A stretch of 64,000 bases of DNA from Endozoicomonas sp965261315. Its GTDB lineage: Bacteria; Pseudomonadota; Gammaproteobacteria; Pseudomonadales; Endozoicomonadaceae. Position numbers and translations under genes: made by a program. This document shows positions 18,094 through 29,000 of this stretch, one piece after another. Below the pieces are notes generated by a model. It saw only the letters and a program-made list of their open reading frames with translations, ran no database searches and was not told the DNA's origin. Position 1 is the stretch's first letter. Every line of letters begins with the position of its first letter. The DNA lies in assembly GCA_965261315.1 (NCBI GenBank), contig CBDHDM010000124.1:1-64000 (forward strand). Direction: 5' to 3'.

Positions 18094-19988
18094 GAGTGAC
18101 TCCTTTGATAGCGGAACTTAATAAAGCTTTGCGCATTACTGAGGATCTGGAACGCAGCCTTGAGGTTACGGCGCTCGAAATCCGACATATTCTCAGGCTC
18201 AACGCTGTTGTCCGGTTGTTCGCCCTGCTCAATGTCCAAAGCCTGGTGGCGGATGCGCACCATGTAGATCAGTTCCATGGCATCACGCAGATCCTGGGCC
18301 CGCCCCTTGGGCAGGATGCCAGCAGCAATAATGTCATCCAGGCGCTCAAAGGAGTTTTTCGCCAGTGAGCCAATGGACATTGCGTGTACCCGCACCAGAT
18401 CTGCCAGGGGGGCTGTGCCGCGCCGCTTGAGGTTGATGGAGTTACGATGGCGACCATCCTGCTCCATCACGAAGTCCTTGAAAAAGCCCAGTGGCGGCGT
18501 ACGGTTGATGGCGTTATACGCCATGCAGGCCAGGAAACGGTTATTGCGGCGGGCACGTCGCACAACAAAGCTTTGCAGTTGTTCAGCCCATTTCAGGCGG
18601 CCATAAACTCCTTCGATGTCGAAGAAAATGGAGGCGTTAAGCAGCGTTTCCAGGCTGGGTTGATCAATCCATTGGGCAAAGCACGCCTCCCACTGAGTAT
18701 GCGTCATGCGCCACTGCGGATTGGACGCCATAATGCCGCCGCTGCAGTAGCTGTAGCCACAGGCGTTGAGGCCATCACAGATGATGTCGGCCAGACGTTT
18801 AAAGTACTCACCGTGCTCCGCTTCATCATAACTGTCATCCAGGATCAGGGCGTTGTCCTGATCGGTCACGATCAGCTGCTCATCGCGGGCCATGGAACCC
18901 ATCGCCAACAGGCAATAGGGAACAGGAGGCACGCCCAGCTCTTCTTCAGCAATTTCCGCCAGTCGCTGTTTAAAGCTGCGGCCAATCACCGACATGGCAC
19001 TGCCCACCATATGGGCATTGGCATCCTCATCCACCATACGCACAAAACAATCTTTCACCTGTTTGGACACGGCCTTCAGCTCATCGACGGTGTGGCAGGT
19101 AAAGATTGAGTTGACCAGCAACAGGCTGTTCTGGGATTCGTAGCGGACGATGTCGGTCATACCGATAATGCCGATGACTTTTTTGTCCTTCAGAATTGGC
19201 AGGTGATGCAGGTTGTAGCGCAGCATCATCAACATGGCTTCAAACACGTAGGTATTGTAATCCACTGACACCACATCGGTGCTCATCACCTCGGCAACGG
19301 TAGTGTCTGTACTTAGACCGGCGGCCATTACCCGCACACAGAGGTCACGCTCGGTCAGGATACCGCGCAGTGTGTCGACCTCACGCTCATCATCCTGCTC
19401 ATCCTGTTGGCTCACCACCAATAGCGACGTGACGTTTTCGTCATCCATCAACTGGGCCGCCGCCTGGATGGTCGTATCCGGAGATATCGTTACCGGCTCC
19501 CGGGTAATGAGTTTACGAGCTTTGACAGTGGTCAGGTTATTGCCTTTGGCGCGGCTCGAAATAGCATTGCGCAGCTGGTTGCCGTCCTGCAACTCCATAA
19601 AGTCGGCAAAGTGATCAAACTCATCGCAGAGACTTTTGAACAGGGCATCGGGAATGCAGTAGACCAGGGTGTCTTCAATTGCCCTGGCCGGCATACGAAC
19701 CTTGTTGTTCATCAACAACCCTTTCTGACCAAACACGGCGCCGCTGTCCAGGCGGTTGTACAGCTCACCTTTGCGCAGGTAAATCTCCACAACACCACTG
19801 CGGATCAGGTATAAGTCCCGAATAGTATCCCCCAGGCTGAGGATCATGCTGTCAGCGCGGTAGTAAGCCACCTCAATGTTCAGGGAGACCTCCTTGAGTT
19901 TCTCCTCTGGCAGCTCATCAAAGGGCGGGTACTGCGAGATAAAGTTGAGTACTTCCAGCTGTTCAGCTTCCATCTTCGATTCCGGCAA
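18090..19988 (-). CDS. cNMP-binding, CBS and DUF294 nucleotidyltransferase-like protein
   Basis: The 632-residue cytoplasmic protein has four parts: a cyclic-nucleotide-binding fold (about 15-140), two CBS domains (about 160-285), a DUF294 nucleotidyltransferase-like domain with the signature GSMARDEQLIVTDQDNALI (about 365-385), and a helical C-terminal DUF294 domain (about 485-620). The layout suggests a nucleotide-sensing regulator; GlnD/GlnE-type chemistry is possible but unproven. It is followed by the overlapping exonuclease gene and preceded by the BCCT carrier gene with a terminator between. Confidence 0.88.
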   Translation of the reverse strand: MPESKMEAEQLEVLNFISQYPPFDELPEEKLKEVSLNIEVAYYRADSMILSLGDTIRDLYLIRSGVVEIYLRKGELYNRLDSGAVFGQKGLLMNNKVRMPARAIEDTLVYCIPDALFKSLCDEFDHFADFMELQDGNQLRNAISSRAKGNNLTTVKARKLITREPVTISPDTTIQAAAQLMDDENVTSLLVVSQQDEQDDEREVDTLRGILTERDLCVRVMAAGLSTDTTVAEVMSTDVVSVDYNTYVFEAMLMMLRYNLHHLPILKDKKVIGIIGMTDIVRYESQNSLLLVNSIFTCHTVDELKAVSKQVKDCFVRMVDEDANAHMVGSAMSVIGRSFKQRLAEIAEEELGVPPVPYCLLAMGSMARDEQLIVTDQDNALILDDSYDEAEHGEYFKRLADIICDGLNACGYSYCSGGIMASNPQWRMTHTQWEACFAQWIDQPSLETLLNASIFFDIEGVYGRLKWAEQLQSFVVRRARRNNRFLACMAYNAINRTPPLGFFKDFVMEQDGRHRNSINLKRRGTAPLADLVRVHAMSIGSLAKNSFERLDDIIAAGILPKGRAQDLRDAMELIYMVRIRHQALDIEQGEQPDNSVEPENMSDFERRNLKAAFQILSNAQSFIKFRYQRSHS

Positions 19989-20077
19989 CTATGAGGTTGA
20001 TATAGCAGCCACCGCACCCGAGACCACCCTTTTCAGGCCCGTACGTGGACATGGGGAACGGGTATGGTAAAACGTCT

Positions 20078-20110
20078 AAAAAAGGGGCACACGGCCCCTT
20101 TTTGTTTTTT
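20078..20110 (-). terminator. Rho-independent terminator after the BCCT gene
   Basis: A GC-rich stem (GGGGC/GCCCC) extended by an A/T run on both sides encloses a 5-base loop. It lies 12 bases past the BCCT stop. On the minus strand the stem is followed by T residues, the form of an intrinsic terminator. This separates the carrier gene from the DUF294 operon. Confidence 0.8.
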
Positions 20111-20121
20111 CAGCACAGCAC

Positions 20122-21807
20122 TTATTTGGCCGAAACCGCCAGTGCACCAGCCTTGTCAGCCGGTTTTCTCGGCTCGCTGATCAGACCCTTCAGCAAAGAG
20201 AAGACGCCCAGCAGCAGGACCACGGTAAAGGGCAAACCGGTGGTGACCGCCATGGCTTGCGCTGCAGCCAGACCACCGCCCAACATCAGGGCAATCGCCA
20301 CCAGCCCCGCAAAGCTACACCAGAAAATGCGCTGCGGCACAGGCGCATCAACTTTACCGCCGGCGGCGATGGTGTCAATGACCAAAGAGCCGGAGTCCGC
20401 AGAGGTAATAAAAAACACCACCACCAGGATGATACCCACCACGGAGGTGAGCTCAGCCAGGGGCATTACGTCCAGCATGGCAAACAGCTTCAGCGGCAGT
20501 TCCGCATTAAATACCGCCTGGTAGCCATCGTTAACGTATTGGCTCATGGCGGTGCCGCCAAAAGTCGTCATCCACAGCACACACACCGTTGATGGAATCA
20601 GGATTACACAGGTGATGAACTCACGTACGGTACGGCCACGGGAAACACGGGCGATAAACATACCCACGAATGGTGACCAGGAGATCCACCAGGACCAGTA
20701 GAAGGCGGTCCAGCCCTGAGAAAAGTTCACGTCCTCACGACCAAACGGCATCGACAGCGCTGGCAGAAACTTCAGGTACGACCCGATATTGTCGAAAAAA
20801 CCGCCAATAATAGCGGCCGTGGGGCCTACGACAATAACAAACACCAGCAACAAAGCAGCCAGCCCCATATTGATTTCCGACAGACGTTTTACGCCACCGT
20901 CCAGGCCCGCCACCACGGAGATCAACGCCAGAGCAGTGATCGCCATGATCAGCATTACCTGGGTATTGTCGTTCAGCGGGACATCGAACAGGAAGTTCAG
21001 ACCGGTCATCGCCTGAGAGGCGCCATAACCCAGAGAGGTTGCCAGTCCAAAGACGGTAGCGACCACAGCCAGAATATCGATGATATGGCCTGTCCACCCC
21101 CAGATACGTTCACCAAAAAGAGGGTAGAAGATGGAACGCATGGTCAGGGGCAACCCTTTGTTAAAAGAGAAGATGGCCAACCCCAATGCCAGCAGTGCAT
21201 AGATGGACCAGGGGTGCAATGCCCAGTGGTAAATGGTGGCGGCCATGCCCAGCGCCTGAGCGCTTGCACTATCACCCTCTGCACCATTCAACGGTGCCCA
21301 GTCGGTACGCACGCCATTCTCAAAGGTGACACCACCCAGCGAAGAGCTGAAGTGAGACATCGGCTCGGACACACCGAAAAACACCAGACCAATACCCATA
21401 CCGGCGGCAAACAGCATCGCCAGCCAGCCTGCATAGCTGTAGTCAGGCTCAGCCTCGGTGCCACCAATACGAACCCGCCCAAGTGGCGTCACGATCAGCG
21501 CCAGACAGACCACGACAAAAATGTTACTGGCGGATAAAAAGAACCAGTCCATATTCGACATCAACCAACCGCGCAGGCCGGTAAAGAAGGGTTCAACACT
21601 GTTCTGGAAGGTCAGTGTCAGCACCACGAACAGGACGATCAACAGACCAGAAATCGCAAATACCCGGTTGTGAATATCCAAACCCAGTGGACCCACTTTA
21701 AGGGCAATATTGTCCTGCCCAATCTGATAGTCTGTATCAATCGCCTTGACCTTCCCGTCAGGGCGCTGAATACCACCGTTGTTTTCACTCACGTTGTAGT
21801 CCTTCAA
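20122..21807 (-). CDS. BCCT-family betaine/choline/carnitine transporter
   Basis: This is a 561-residue inner-membrane carrier with about 12 helices. It shows the BCCT signature tryptophans in FYWSWWISWSPFVGMF (about 360-375) and GMGIGLVFFGVSEP (about 135-148). The N-terminal 40 residues are hydrophilic. Members take up glycine betaine, choline or related osmolytes driven by sodium or proton gradients; the substrate here is not determined. Uptake of compatible solutes would fit a marine or host-associated lifestyle. Confidence 0.92.
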   Translation of the reverse strand: MKDYNVSENNGGIQRPDGKVKAIDTDYQIGQDNIALKVGPLGLDIHNRVFAISGLLIVLFVVLTLTFQNSVEPFFTGLRGWLMSNMDWFFLSASNIFVVVCLALIVTPLGRVRIGGTEAEPDYSYAGWLAMLFAAGMGIGLVFFGVSEPMSHFSSSLGGVTFENGVRTDWAPLNGAEGDSASAQALGMAATIYHWALHPWSIYALLALGLAIFSFNKGLPLTMRSIFYPLFGERIWGWTGHIIDILAVVATVFGLATSLGYGASQAMTGLNFLFDVPLNDNTQVMLIMAITALALISVVAGLDGGVKRLSEINMGLAALLLVFVIVVGPTAAIIGGFFDNIGSYLKFLPALSMPFGREDVNFSQGWTAFYWSWWISWSPFVGMFIARVSRGRTVREFITCVILIPSTVCVLWMTTFGGTAMSQYVNDGYQAVFNAELPLKLFAMLDVMPLAELTSVVGIILVVVFFITSADSGSLVIDTIAAGGKVDAPVPQRIFWCSFAGLVAIALMLGGGLAAAQAMAVTTGLPFTVVLLLGVFSLLKGLISEPRKPADKAGALAVSAK

Positions 21808-22333
21808 AATACGGCCTGGGGCGAATAGGTTGGGATCTCTGTCAATCAGTCGCGCACTGCCGCTTTGCCCGCCACCTCAGAGTGGGTTGAGAAAAGGACA
21901 CCTTGTGGGATAACAAGGGGGGTAACCAATCCAACGGACTATTCTGCGTGCTTTGGCTGGCTTCTGGTTCAGTACCAACCTCAACCTGACGAACAGCCCG
22001 AACAACCTTATCGCTTGCACAGTCGCAATTGTTATTGCTTGAATCACGGTCATCCACGTCGCTGGGAAACCGGAGCCGAAATTTTCTATGGCCGAATTAT
22101 CTGACGTGAGGCATGCTTAAAGCAACATAAATGTGTCGTTAAGTTGTTGATGTTAGAGCGGTGTTGTGTATGAGATTTTACTATGCCCCCCAGAGTTCTG
22201 CCTGACTGGTGCCATGACCATTGTTGCCGGTAATAGTGACAACGATTCTACCCCTCCTGTATGACTGCCTTGAATTGCTGCCAGATATTGGTGGTCGCCA
22301 TAAGCCCGAAACCCTTTTATTTTCTTGAAACCA
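21808..22333. other. Non-coding stretch between BCCT and cold-shock gene
   Basis: About 520 bases hold only short chance open frames without ribosome-binding sites. The BCCT promoter should lie in the first part. I see no RNA gene or strong repeat. Confidence 0.4.
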
Positions 22334-22371
22334 CAAAAAAGGGCAATGCCCGAAAGCACTGCCCTTTTGTA
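22334..22371 (-). terminator. Terminator of the cold-shock gene
   Basis: A 13-base stem with one mismatch (AAAAGGGCAATGC at 22337-22349 against its partner at 22356-22368) encloses a 6-base loop. On the minus strand it ends in T residues. It lies about 45 bases beyond the csp stop codon, the usual place of an intrinsic terminator. Confidence 0.7.
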
Positions 22372-22414
22372 CGCCTAAATAAAGTCTGGAAGCTGCAATC
22401 TTGCAGCCCTGACA

Positions 22415-22636
22415 TTACAGAGGACGAATGTCTTCTGCCTGTGGGCCTTTCTGACCCTGAGTGATGGTGAACTCAACACGCTGACCTTCTTGCAGCGACT
22501 TGAAGCCATCACCTGTGATTTGACGGAAGTGAGCAAACACGTCTGGTCCGCCATTTTCCTGATGGCGATGAAACCAAAACCTTTCTCGTCATTGAACCAC
22601 TTGCAGCACAGTACCGGTAGTAGTAGACATAGTCAT
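22415..22636 (-). pseudogene. Cold-shock protein (CspA family), frameshifted
   Basis: Joined across two frame changes, the minus strand encodes a complete CspA-like protein of about 70 residues. It has KWFN, then EKGFGFI (RNP1 region), then GPDVFAHF (RNP2 region) and a C-terminal GPQAEDIRPL. As written, a 4-base excess (CTGC) after codons for TGTV shifts the frame and gives an early TGA. A missing base before the codons for HQENGG then restores it. The net effect is one extra residue but a shifted central segment. Either the gene is dead or the assembly has two small errors. Start is ATG 22636 or 22630. Confidence 0.7.
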
Positions 22637-22785
22637 ATCCTGAAATTTAATAATAAATGTGCCTTTTAATAAGGCGGTGAGCAAACAGCTAGAAGAAACC
22701 AAAACCTTTCTTATTGAACCACTTAACAGTACCGGTAGTTATAGTCATATCCTGAAATTTAATAATAAATGTGCCTAAGGCGGTG
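22570..22785. repeat. Tandem duplication of the csp 5' end and leader
   Basis: Two imperfect direct copies, 22570-22679 and 22695-22785, share the first codons of csp and about 45 bases of its AT-rich leader. The outer copy (minus strand, ATG at 22748) encodes only 19 residues, with TGTVKWFN and GFGF, before TAG at 22691-22689. It lacks the CTGC insertion of the inner copy. This is a partial gene duplication, and transcripts from the outer promoter would carry two start regions in tandem. Confidence 0.65.
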
Positions 22786-22962
22786 GATGAAGCTTATTAT
22801 CACTTATGACTATGACGAGTTACTACACCCGGAACATCAAATCTTTGCATAAAAAATAAATCACACTTTTAACGTTCCGCCATTATACAGGGTAGTATCC
22901 TAATAGCTATGGGCACTTGTATTCAATCAATTGAGTACATTGATATCATGTGCAGAAGTTCA

Positions 22963-22996
22963 TGACCTGACTTGAAAGTCAGTAACCATCAGGTCA
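22963..22996. repeat. Inverted repeat downstream of the giant gene
   Basis: TGACCTGA at 22963-22970 is the exact inverse of TCAGGTCA at 22989-22996. The sequence between can also fold (CTGACTT/AAGTCAG). It lies about 55 bases beyond the giant gene's stop and may protect or end its transcript, but no T-run follows. Confidence 0.35.
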
Positions 22997-23049
22997 GGCC
23001 CGAATCCCCACACATGCTCATATCAAAAGCCAAGCCAAAAATACCAACA

Positions 23050-26000
23050 TTATTCCAGGGTAAATTCTGATTTCTTTGTTTTTGCGCGCGGCCTTGAAAT
23101 CGCCCAAGCCGAAAAGCCAACCAGTGCGGCCTGCAAATCGATACCAGAACGTTGCTGTGCCATAGGTTCAGGCGTTTCAACCGCCCCCTCTTCAGGCTCC
23201 CAACCGGCATCTATAACTGGTTCACAGGCACCTTCAACATCACCATTCGCTTCACAGCCTGACTCTTCAGCAGGCTCATACTCAATCTGCACAGGTTCTT
23301 CTTCAGGTACCTGTTGCTCATTCACAGGAGCCTCTTCCAACGGCACTTCCTGTTGCTCCGCTTCAAACTCAGTGGCCGCCACTTCACCAGAAGCCAGAGA
23401 CCTCTGTTGAGATGCAGGTGTTAACCGTGAAAAGGCATCTTGAGCATCTTCCGTGAACAGTGGGGTTTCCAGAGCCCTGATTCGTGCAACCTGACCAAAC
23501 CCGGATTCCGCAAATAACTGCTGGGAAAAGTTACTGAACAGATCAGTTTGCTGACCTCGGATCAGGTCAAGACCATTCTGTGCCAGGGAAACAACAAATG
23601 TCGCCTGCTGTGCATCGGTATTGGCATTAAAGGTAAAGCGGCCATATTCACCAACCATTACATCTTCACTGAGACTGCCATCAAAGAAGTCACCACCGAA
23701 ATGACCCTGCATACGATCCAGACCAGGACCACCAATCAAGGTATCAACACCACCGGTGAACAGATCTACCGCTTCAATCACAATGGTGGATGGACTGCGA
23801 GTGACTTGTGTACCATCACCACCGATCAGGTCGTCTCCTGCCTGACCATCAAGGTAATCATTACCAAAACCACCCATCATGATGTCGCGGTTCAGGCCAC
23901 CAACCATGCGATCATTGCCACCAATGGTTGTGCTTCCGGTTCTTACTGTAAGATAACGCCCTTCTGCGTCATTGACTATACGACCATTGTCGCCAATCAT
24001 AATGGTTTCGCCAGACGTGTTGTTCATCTGGTCATTGCCGACACCTCCAATGGCCTGATCACTGCCATTACCCAGATTGATAATGTCATTTCCGCCCGTA
24101 CTATTGATGATGTCGGTGCTGAAGACTTCATTACGAATACCGTCAACAAAGTTAACCTGACCATTATCGCCGATGACCGTATCGTTACCGTCACCTGAAG
24201 TCAGTTCATCGTTACCAAAGCCACCAAGAACCAGATCATTACCTGAACCGGACTCGATCAGGTCATCACCACCAAAAGCAAGCGCTATAGACTCAGCCCG
24301 GGTAATAACACCATTCTCGCCGTAGGCAAGAATGGCATTATCACCAGCGATATGGTCATTACCACTGCCCGTGGTAATGTCATCATCACCCTGACCGCCA
24401 AGAATACGATTATTGCCATCTCCTGCATTGATAACATCATCGCCACCCAGAGTGGTTTCGATGCTAACCATTTCACGGAGTATGCCACTGTCGTTAAAGG
24501 TAAATGTGGCATTGTCACTGGCAATATCGTCATTACCCGTTCCAGTATTAACAAGGTCATCACCCAACCCTGCGACGATCAGATTGTTACCGCTTCCGCT
24601 ATTGATGGTGTCATCACCACCGGTGGTTGTTGCAATACTGGTGAGTTCAATCATCACACCGATACTGTTATAACTCAGGGTTCCATTATCACCCATCACG
24701 ACATCATCGTTGCTACCGGTCGTCACCTCATCATTGCCGGTACCACCCACAACTCGGTTTTTACCATTGCCTGCATCAATGATGTCATTTCCACCCGTTG
24801 CAGTATCAATACTGGTCAATTCAATCACCACACCCGCATCGGTATAAGTTAATGAGCCATTGTCGCCCATAACCACATCATCACCGATTCCGGTTGTCAC
24901 ACCGTCATTACCCGCTCCAGCCATTACAAGGTTGGTACCGTTACCCGCATTGATTGTGTCATTACCGCCAGTGGTCGTGTCGATACTGATCAACTCAATC
25001 AATACGCCAGGATCTGTGTAGGTTAATGAGCCATTATCACCTATCACAACATCATCACCGGACTCAGTTGTCACCTCATCGTCACCAGCACCGGCAAGAA
25101 TCAGGTTATTACCATTGCCTGCTGTGATCGTATCGTTACCACCGGTTTCTGTATCCAGGCTGGTTAGCTCAATCAGCACGCCAGAATCGTTATAGGTCAA
25201 TGAGCCATTGTCACCAACAACGACATCACTACCTGAACCCGCAGTGATATTGTCACTACCTTGACCGGCAAGGATTCGGTTATCGCCATCACCCGCCTTA
25301 ATCGTGTCATCACCACCCAGTGTGGTATCAAAAGTGGTGATCGAGATAGCGACACCGGTTTCTGCATACGTCAGTGAACCATTGTCTCCAAGGACATCAC
25401 CTGCACCGGAGCCAGTGGTAATGTCATCGTTACCGAGTCCACCAAGGATTCGGTTCTCACCTTCGCCGGCATCGATAATGTCATTTCCTGTGCTGTGACC
25501 ATCGCCGGTTGTGGTGGTCAATATCTGCAGATTGTTTTGCAGATCTATTTCACCAAAATCACCAAGAATCCAGTCATTACCGGCCTGACCCTGTACATCA
25601 TCACTGCCTGCACCGGCAATAATCATATCGTTGCCATCATTGCCTTCAATGGTATCTCCAGTACCTACTGTCGTATCCTTACTGTAGATACGCACCGCAC
25701 GATTACCCGTTAAAGCGATACCACCAAGATCACCAATAATCACATCGTGATCTGTTTCATTATCCGTATTGCCAGTGCGGGAACCATCGCCCATCAGCAC
25801 ATCCTGACCGGTGCCACCAAAGATGAAGTCATCACCAGTATGACCAGAAATCCGATCATTCCCACCCAGTTCAGCATCAACGGTGAAGATACTATCCAGC
25901 GTAGTGATGTCAGAATCGCCATCGGCGTAATTCAGCTGACCACTGTCGCCAAAGAGGATATCGTTACCAATTCCACCCTCAATTTCATCGTCACCAAATC

Positions 26001-29000
26001 CGGCAATCACAATATCATTACCGGCGTTACCAGAGATGATGTCGGTGCCACCCTGATCACGGTTGCTATTGCTTATCATGACCACCGAGCCAGTGGTTAG
26101 AATTCGATTGGTGCCGGCCAATTGGGCAATAACACCTTTATCACCCAGAATAATGTCATCACCATTACCACCGTCGATAGTGTCACTGCCAACGGTCAGC
26201 TGGTCTGCAGTATCCAGGTTGTCATTTGACAGGTCAGCAGAATTAACAACCGTCAGAATCTGGGTAGACAGATCCAGTCGTGTTGACAGGTCAAGATTGA
26301 AGCCTGAATCCCCATAGATATGATCATTGCCGTCAAGACCAGAGATATTATCGTCTCCGGAGCCACCGGCAATGTGGTCGTCATAGTGACTGCCAATCAG
26401 CGTATCATTGCCCTGTCCGCCATAAATCACTACCGAACCACCGGCACCTGACGCATCAATCACATCATTACCGGGGCTGGCAAATTCCCTGGCCTTTTCG
26501 GTCTTTTGGTCAGATGTCGCATTATAGGTAGAACCATTCTGGACCGAGTCACCCAGTAAGATCAGGACACCATCATTGGCACTGTTATTAACCGTCAGTG
26601 TATCGTTGCCACCACCACCATGGACAACAGTGATTGCATTAGACGCTGTGCCATCAATGGTGACATTATCATTACCACTGCCAAGGAGGACTTCGAGCAC
26701 TTCTATATCGTGATACTCAATACCGGCTGACATACCAAGCCCGGTCAGAGTGTCTTCTGTGAGGGTGCCACTATCGTTCTGAATACTGCCGTCATTGAAG
26801 ATATTCAGCGTATCCGTCTGCTCATCTTCATTCAGCTCAATTTCAACAATCGGTAATGCCCCATCAATTTCTGTAGGCAATATGACCGCCTTCGTCAGCT
26901 CACGCTGTTTACCTTCCGGTGTACCACCTTCGATAACCAGCTTGCCACGGATATCCGACAGCATATGCGGTTGCAGAGGTGGGTTCTGTACCGGCTGACT
27001 ATCGGTTTCAGGTGCAAAGTCCGGGTTAGCAGTCAGCTTGATATCAATCGGCGTATCCCAATCATCAACACCAAACATGACACTGTTGGTTGCACTATCA
27101 AAACGGGGATCATCACTGGCGAAAAGAACCTGTCCATCATTCAACAGATTGACGGTAACCGGTGCGGCAGGTTGCTTACTGAGGGCAATCTGATAGCCGT
27201 CTTCTTTTGTTTCACTCACCAGCGTAGAGCCATCTGTCTGGGTGATAATCACAGACCCACTGTCGTTATCCACCACATCAATATCAACAGATACAACATC
27301 GGCACCATTAAAGCCGGAATCGTTTTGATCACTGTCGGCGGTGAATGTGATCTCTGCCCGATAGAGGTTCTCAACAGCCGCATCATCACTGGCCGTTACC
27401 GTAAATTGCCCAGACCAGTTGTTATAATCAAACGTCAAGGTGTCGGTGCTGAACGACAGCTGGCTACTCCAGTCTGCAGGAATAATCTCATCGACAGACA
27501 CAGTAACCGTTTCACCCACTTCAGGCCGCACAGACAGGCTCACATCAAAGGTGACATCTGCACCACCTTCTACCGTAGCAATATTATTCACCGGGCTGAC
27601 AATAATGCTGGCCTTGTCATTATCATTCACCGTCACTTCGACGTTATCGATATCCAGCAGATCAAAATCCGGATTCGTGCTGCGTACACTGTGACTGATT
27701 ACGTAATCTCGCTGGCCTTCGGCAGCAGTATCATCAACTGCCTTAATATAGATTCTTGTGGCATCATCCCAGTTCGTTTCCGAGTTATAGGCTATCACCA
27801 GAGACTCATAGAAATTCTGACCATCAATGGAGATCTTGACGCTATCCGCATTGCCGCCCGTTTTATCCTTATCACTGCCCGATGCCCTGGCCGCAGAGAC
27901 GGTCACATAAGCGACAGTGGCCTCCGTTGGTTTGTCAGCGCTCAGGAACAGGTCGTAGAAATCTTCAGCACCACCTTCGCTCACCACCAGTTCACCATCG
28001 TCGCGGTCAACACCAATGGCGCCATTATCTTTATTAGCAACATTGAGAGAGATGCCTTCAACAAACAGTTTGTTGTAGGCCTCGTCATCACTCAACACAC
28101 TGTGATTGATAAAGCTGCTGCGCCCTTCAACCGAGTAAGACACAATGGGTTTCGTGACATCACTGGCCACATTAAATGTGTCGGCTCCCAAGCCTCCGAT
28201 AATGGTAGTCTCCACTTCATCGCTGGTACTCAGTACATAGAAGGTGTCATCACCTTCAAGCCCATCCACTTCCGCCAGTTCAACACCATCAAAACTGATA
28301 TTCAGCCCGGCGCCGAAAATACCATTCTCGGTGATCATGAAGTTATCATCGCCTTCGGTACCCAGCACGATGACAGAGTCCGTACCGTTACCACCATCGA
28401 TTTTCAAGGGTGAGTTGATGCTGTACTGAATGTCATCAGCACCTTCGCCACCAAACAGCTCCACATCACCGCCACCGGCCGTTTGCAGGGTGTTCTTTTT
28501 CAGGAAGGCACGGACCACAAAACTGTCATCGCCGTCTTCTCCGTAGAGTTTGGTGATGGCTTTGTTGGAGTAGACTTTGATCTGGTCTTTACCGTCGCCG
28601 CCATAAACGACCATGGGCATACTGTTACCCTTACTCAGGAAGCCCAGAGTGGTTTCAGTGGTTTCAATTTCATCGCCTGCGGCTACCGTTCCGGCAGCAG
28701 TGTTGCGATCAAGACCAAACAACTGACCGATCTGGAAATTGTCGTCTCCAGCACCACCATCCAGTGTCGTGATCGCGCTGTTATCATCACTGAAGAAACT
28801 ATCCTCACCTTCATGACCATTGATGGTCAGACGGGCGTTGATATTCCGATCATAATTGATACGTTCGACCGTTGAAGTGTATTCCCCTTCACTGTCGGAG
28901 TGCATGGCGGCAACAAAATTCGCCCGGAGCAGGAAGGTGTCATCTTCAGAGGTTCCGTTAATGGTCAGGGTATCTGCACCGTCGGCTTCTGAACCGGAAT

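Noticed and set aside
23650..25390. CRISPR-like array suggested by regular spacing of about 174 bases
   Set aside because: The repeats are in-frame protein repeats with codon-level variation, not identical DNA repeats with unique spacers.
23548..28413. Long plus-strand frames opposite the giant gene (for example 26965-28413, 482 codons)
   Set aside because: They are antisense shadows of repetitive GC-balanced codons, without ribosome-binding sites or recognisable domains.
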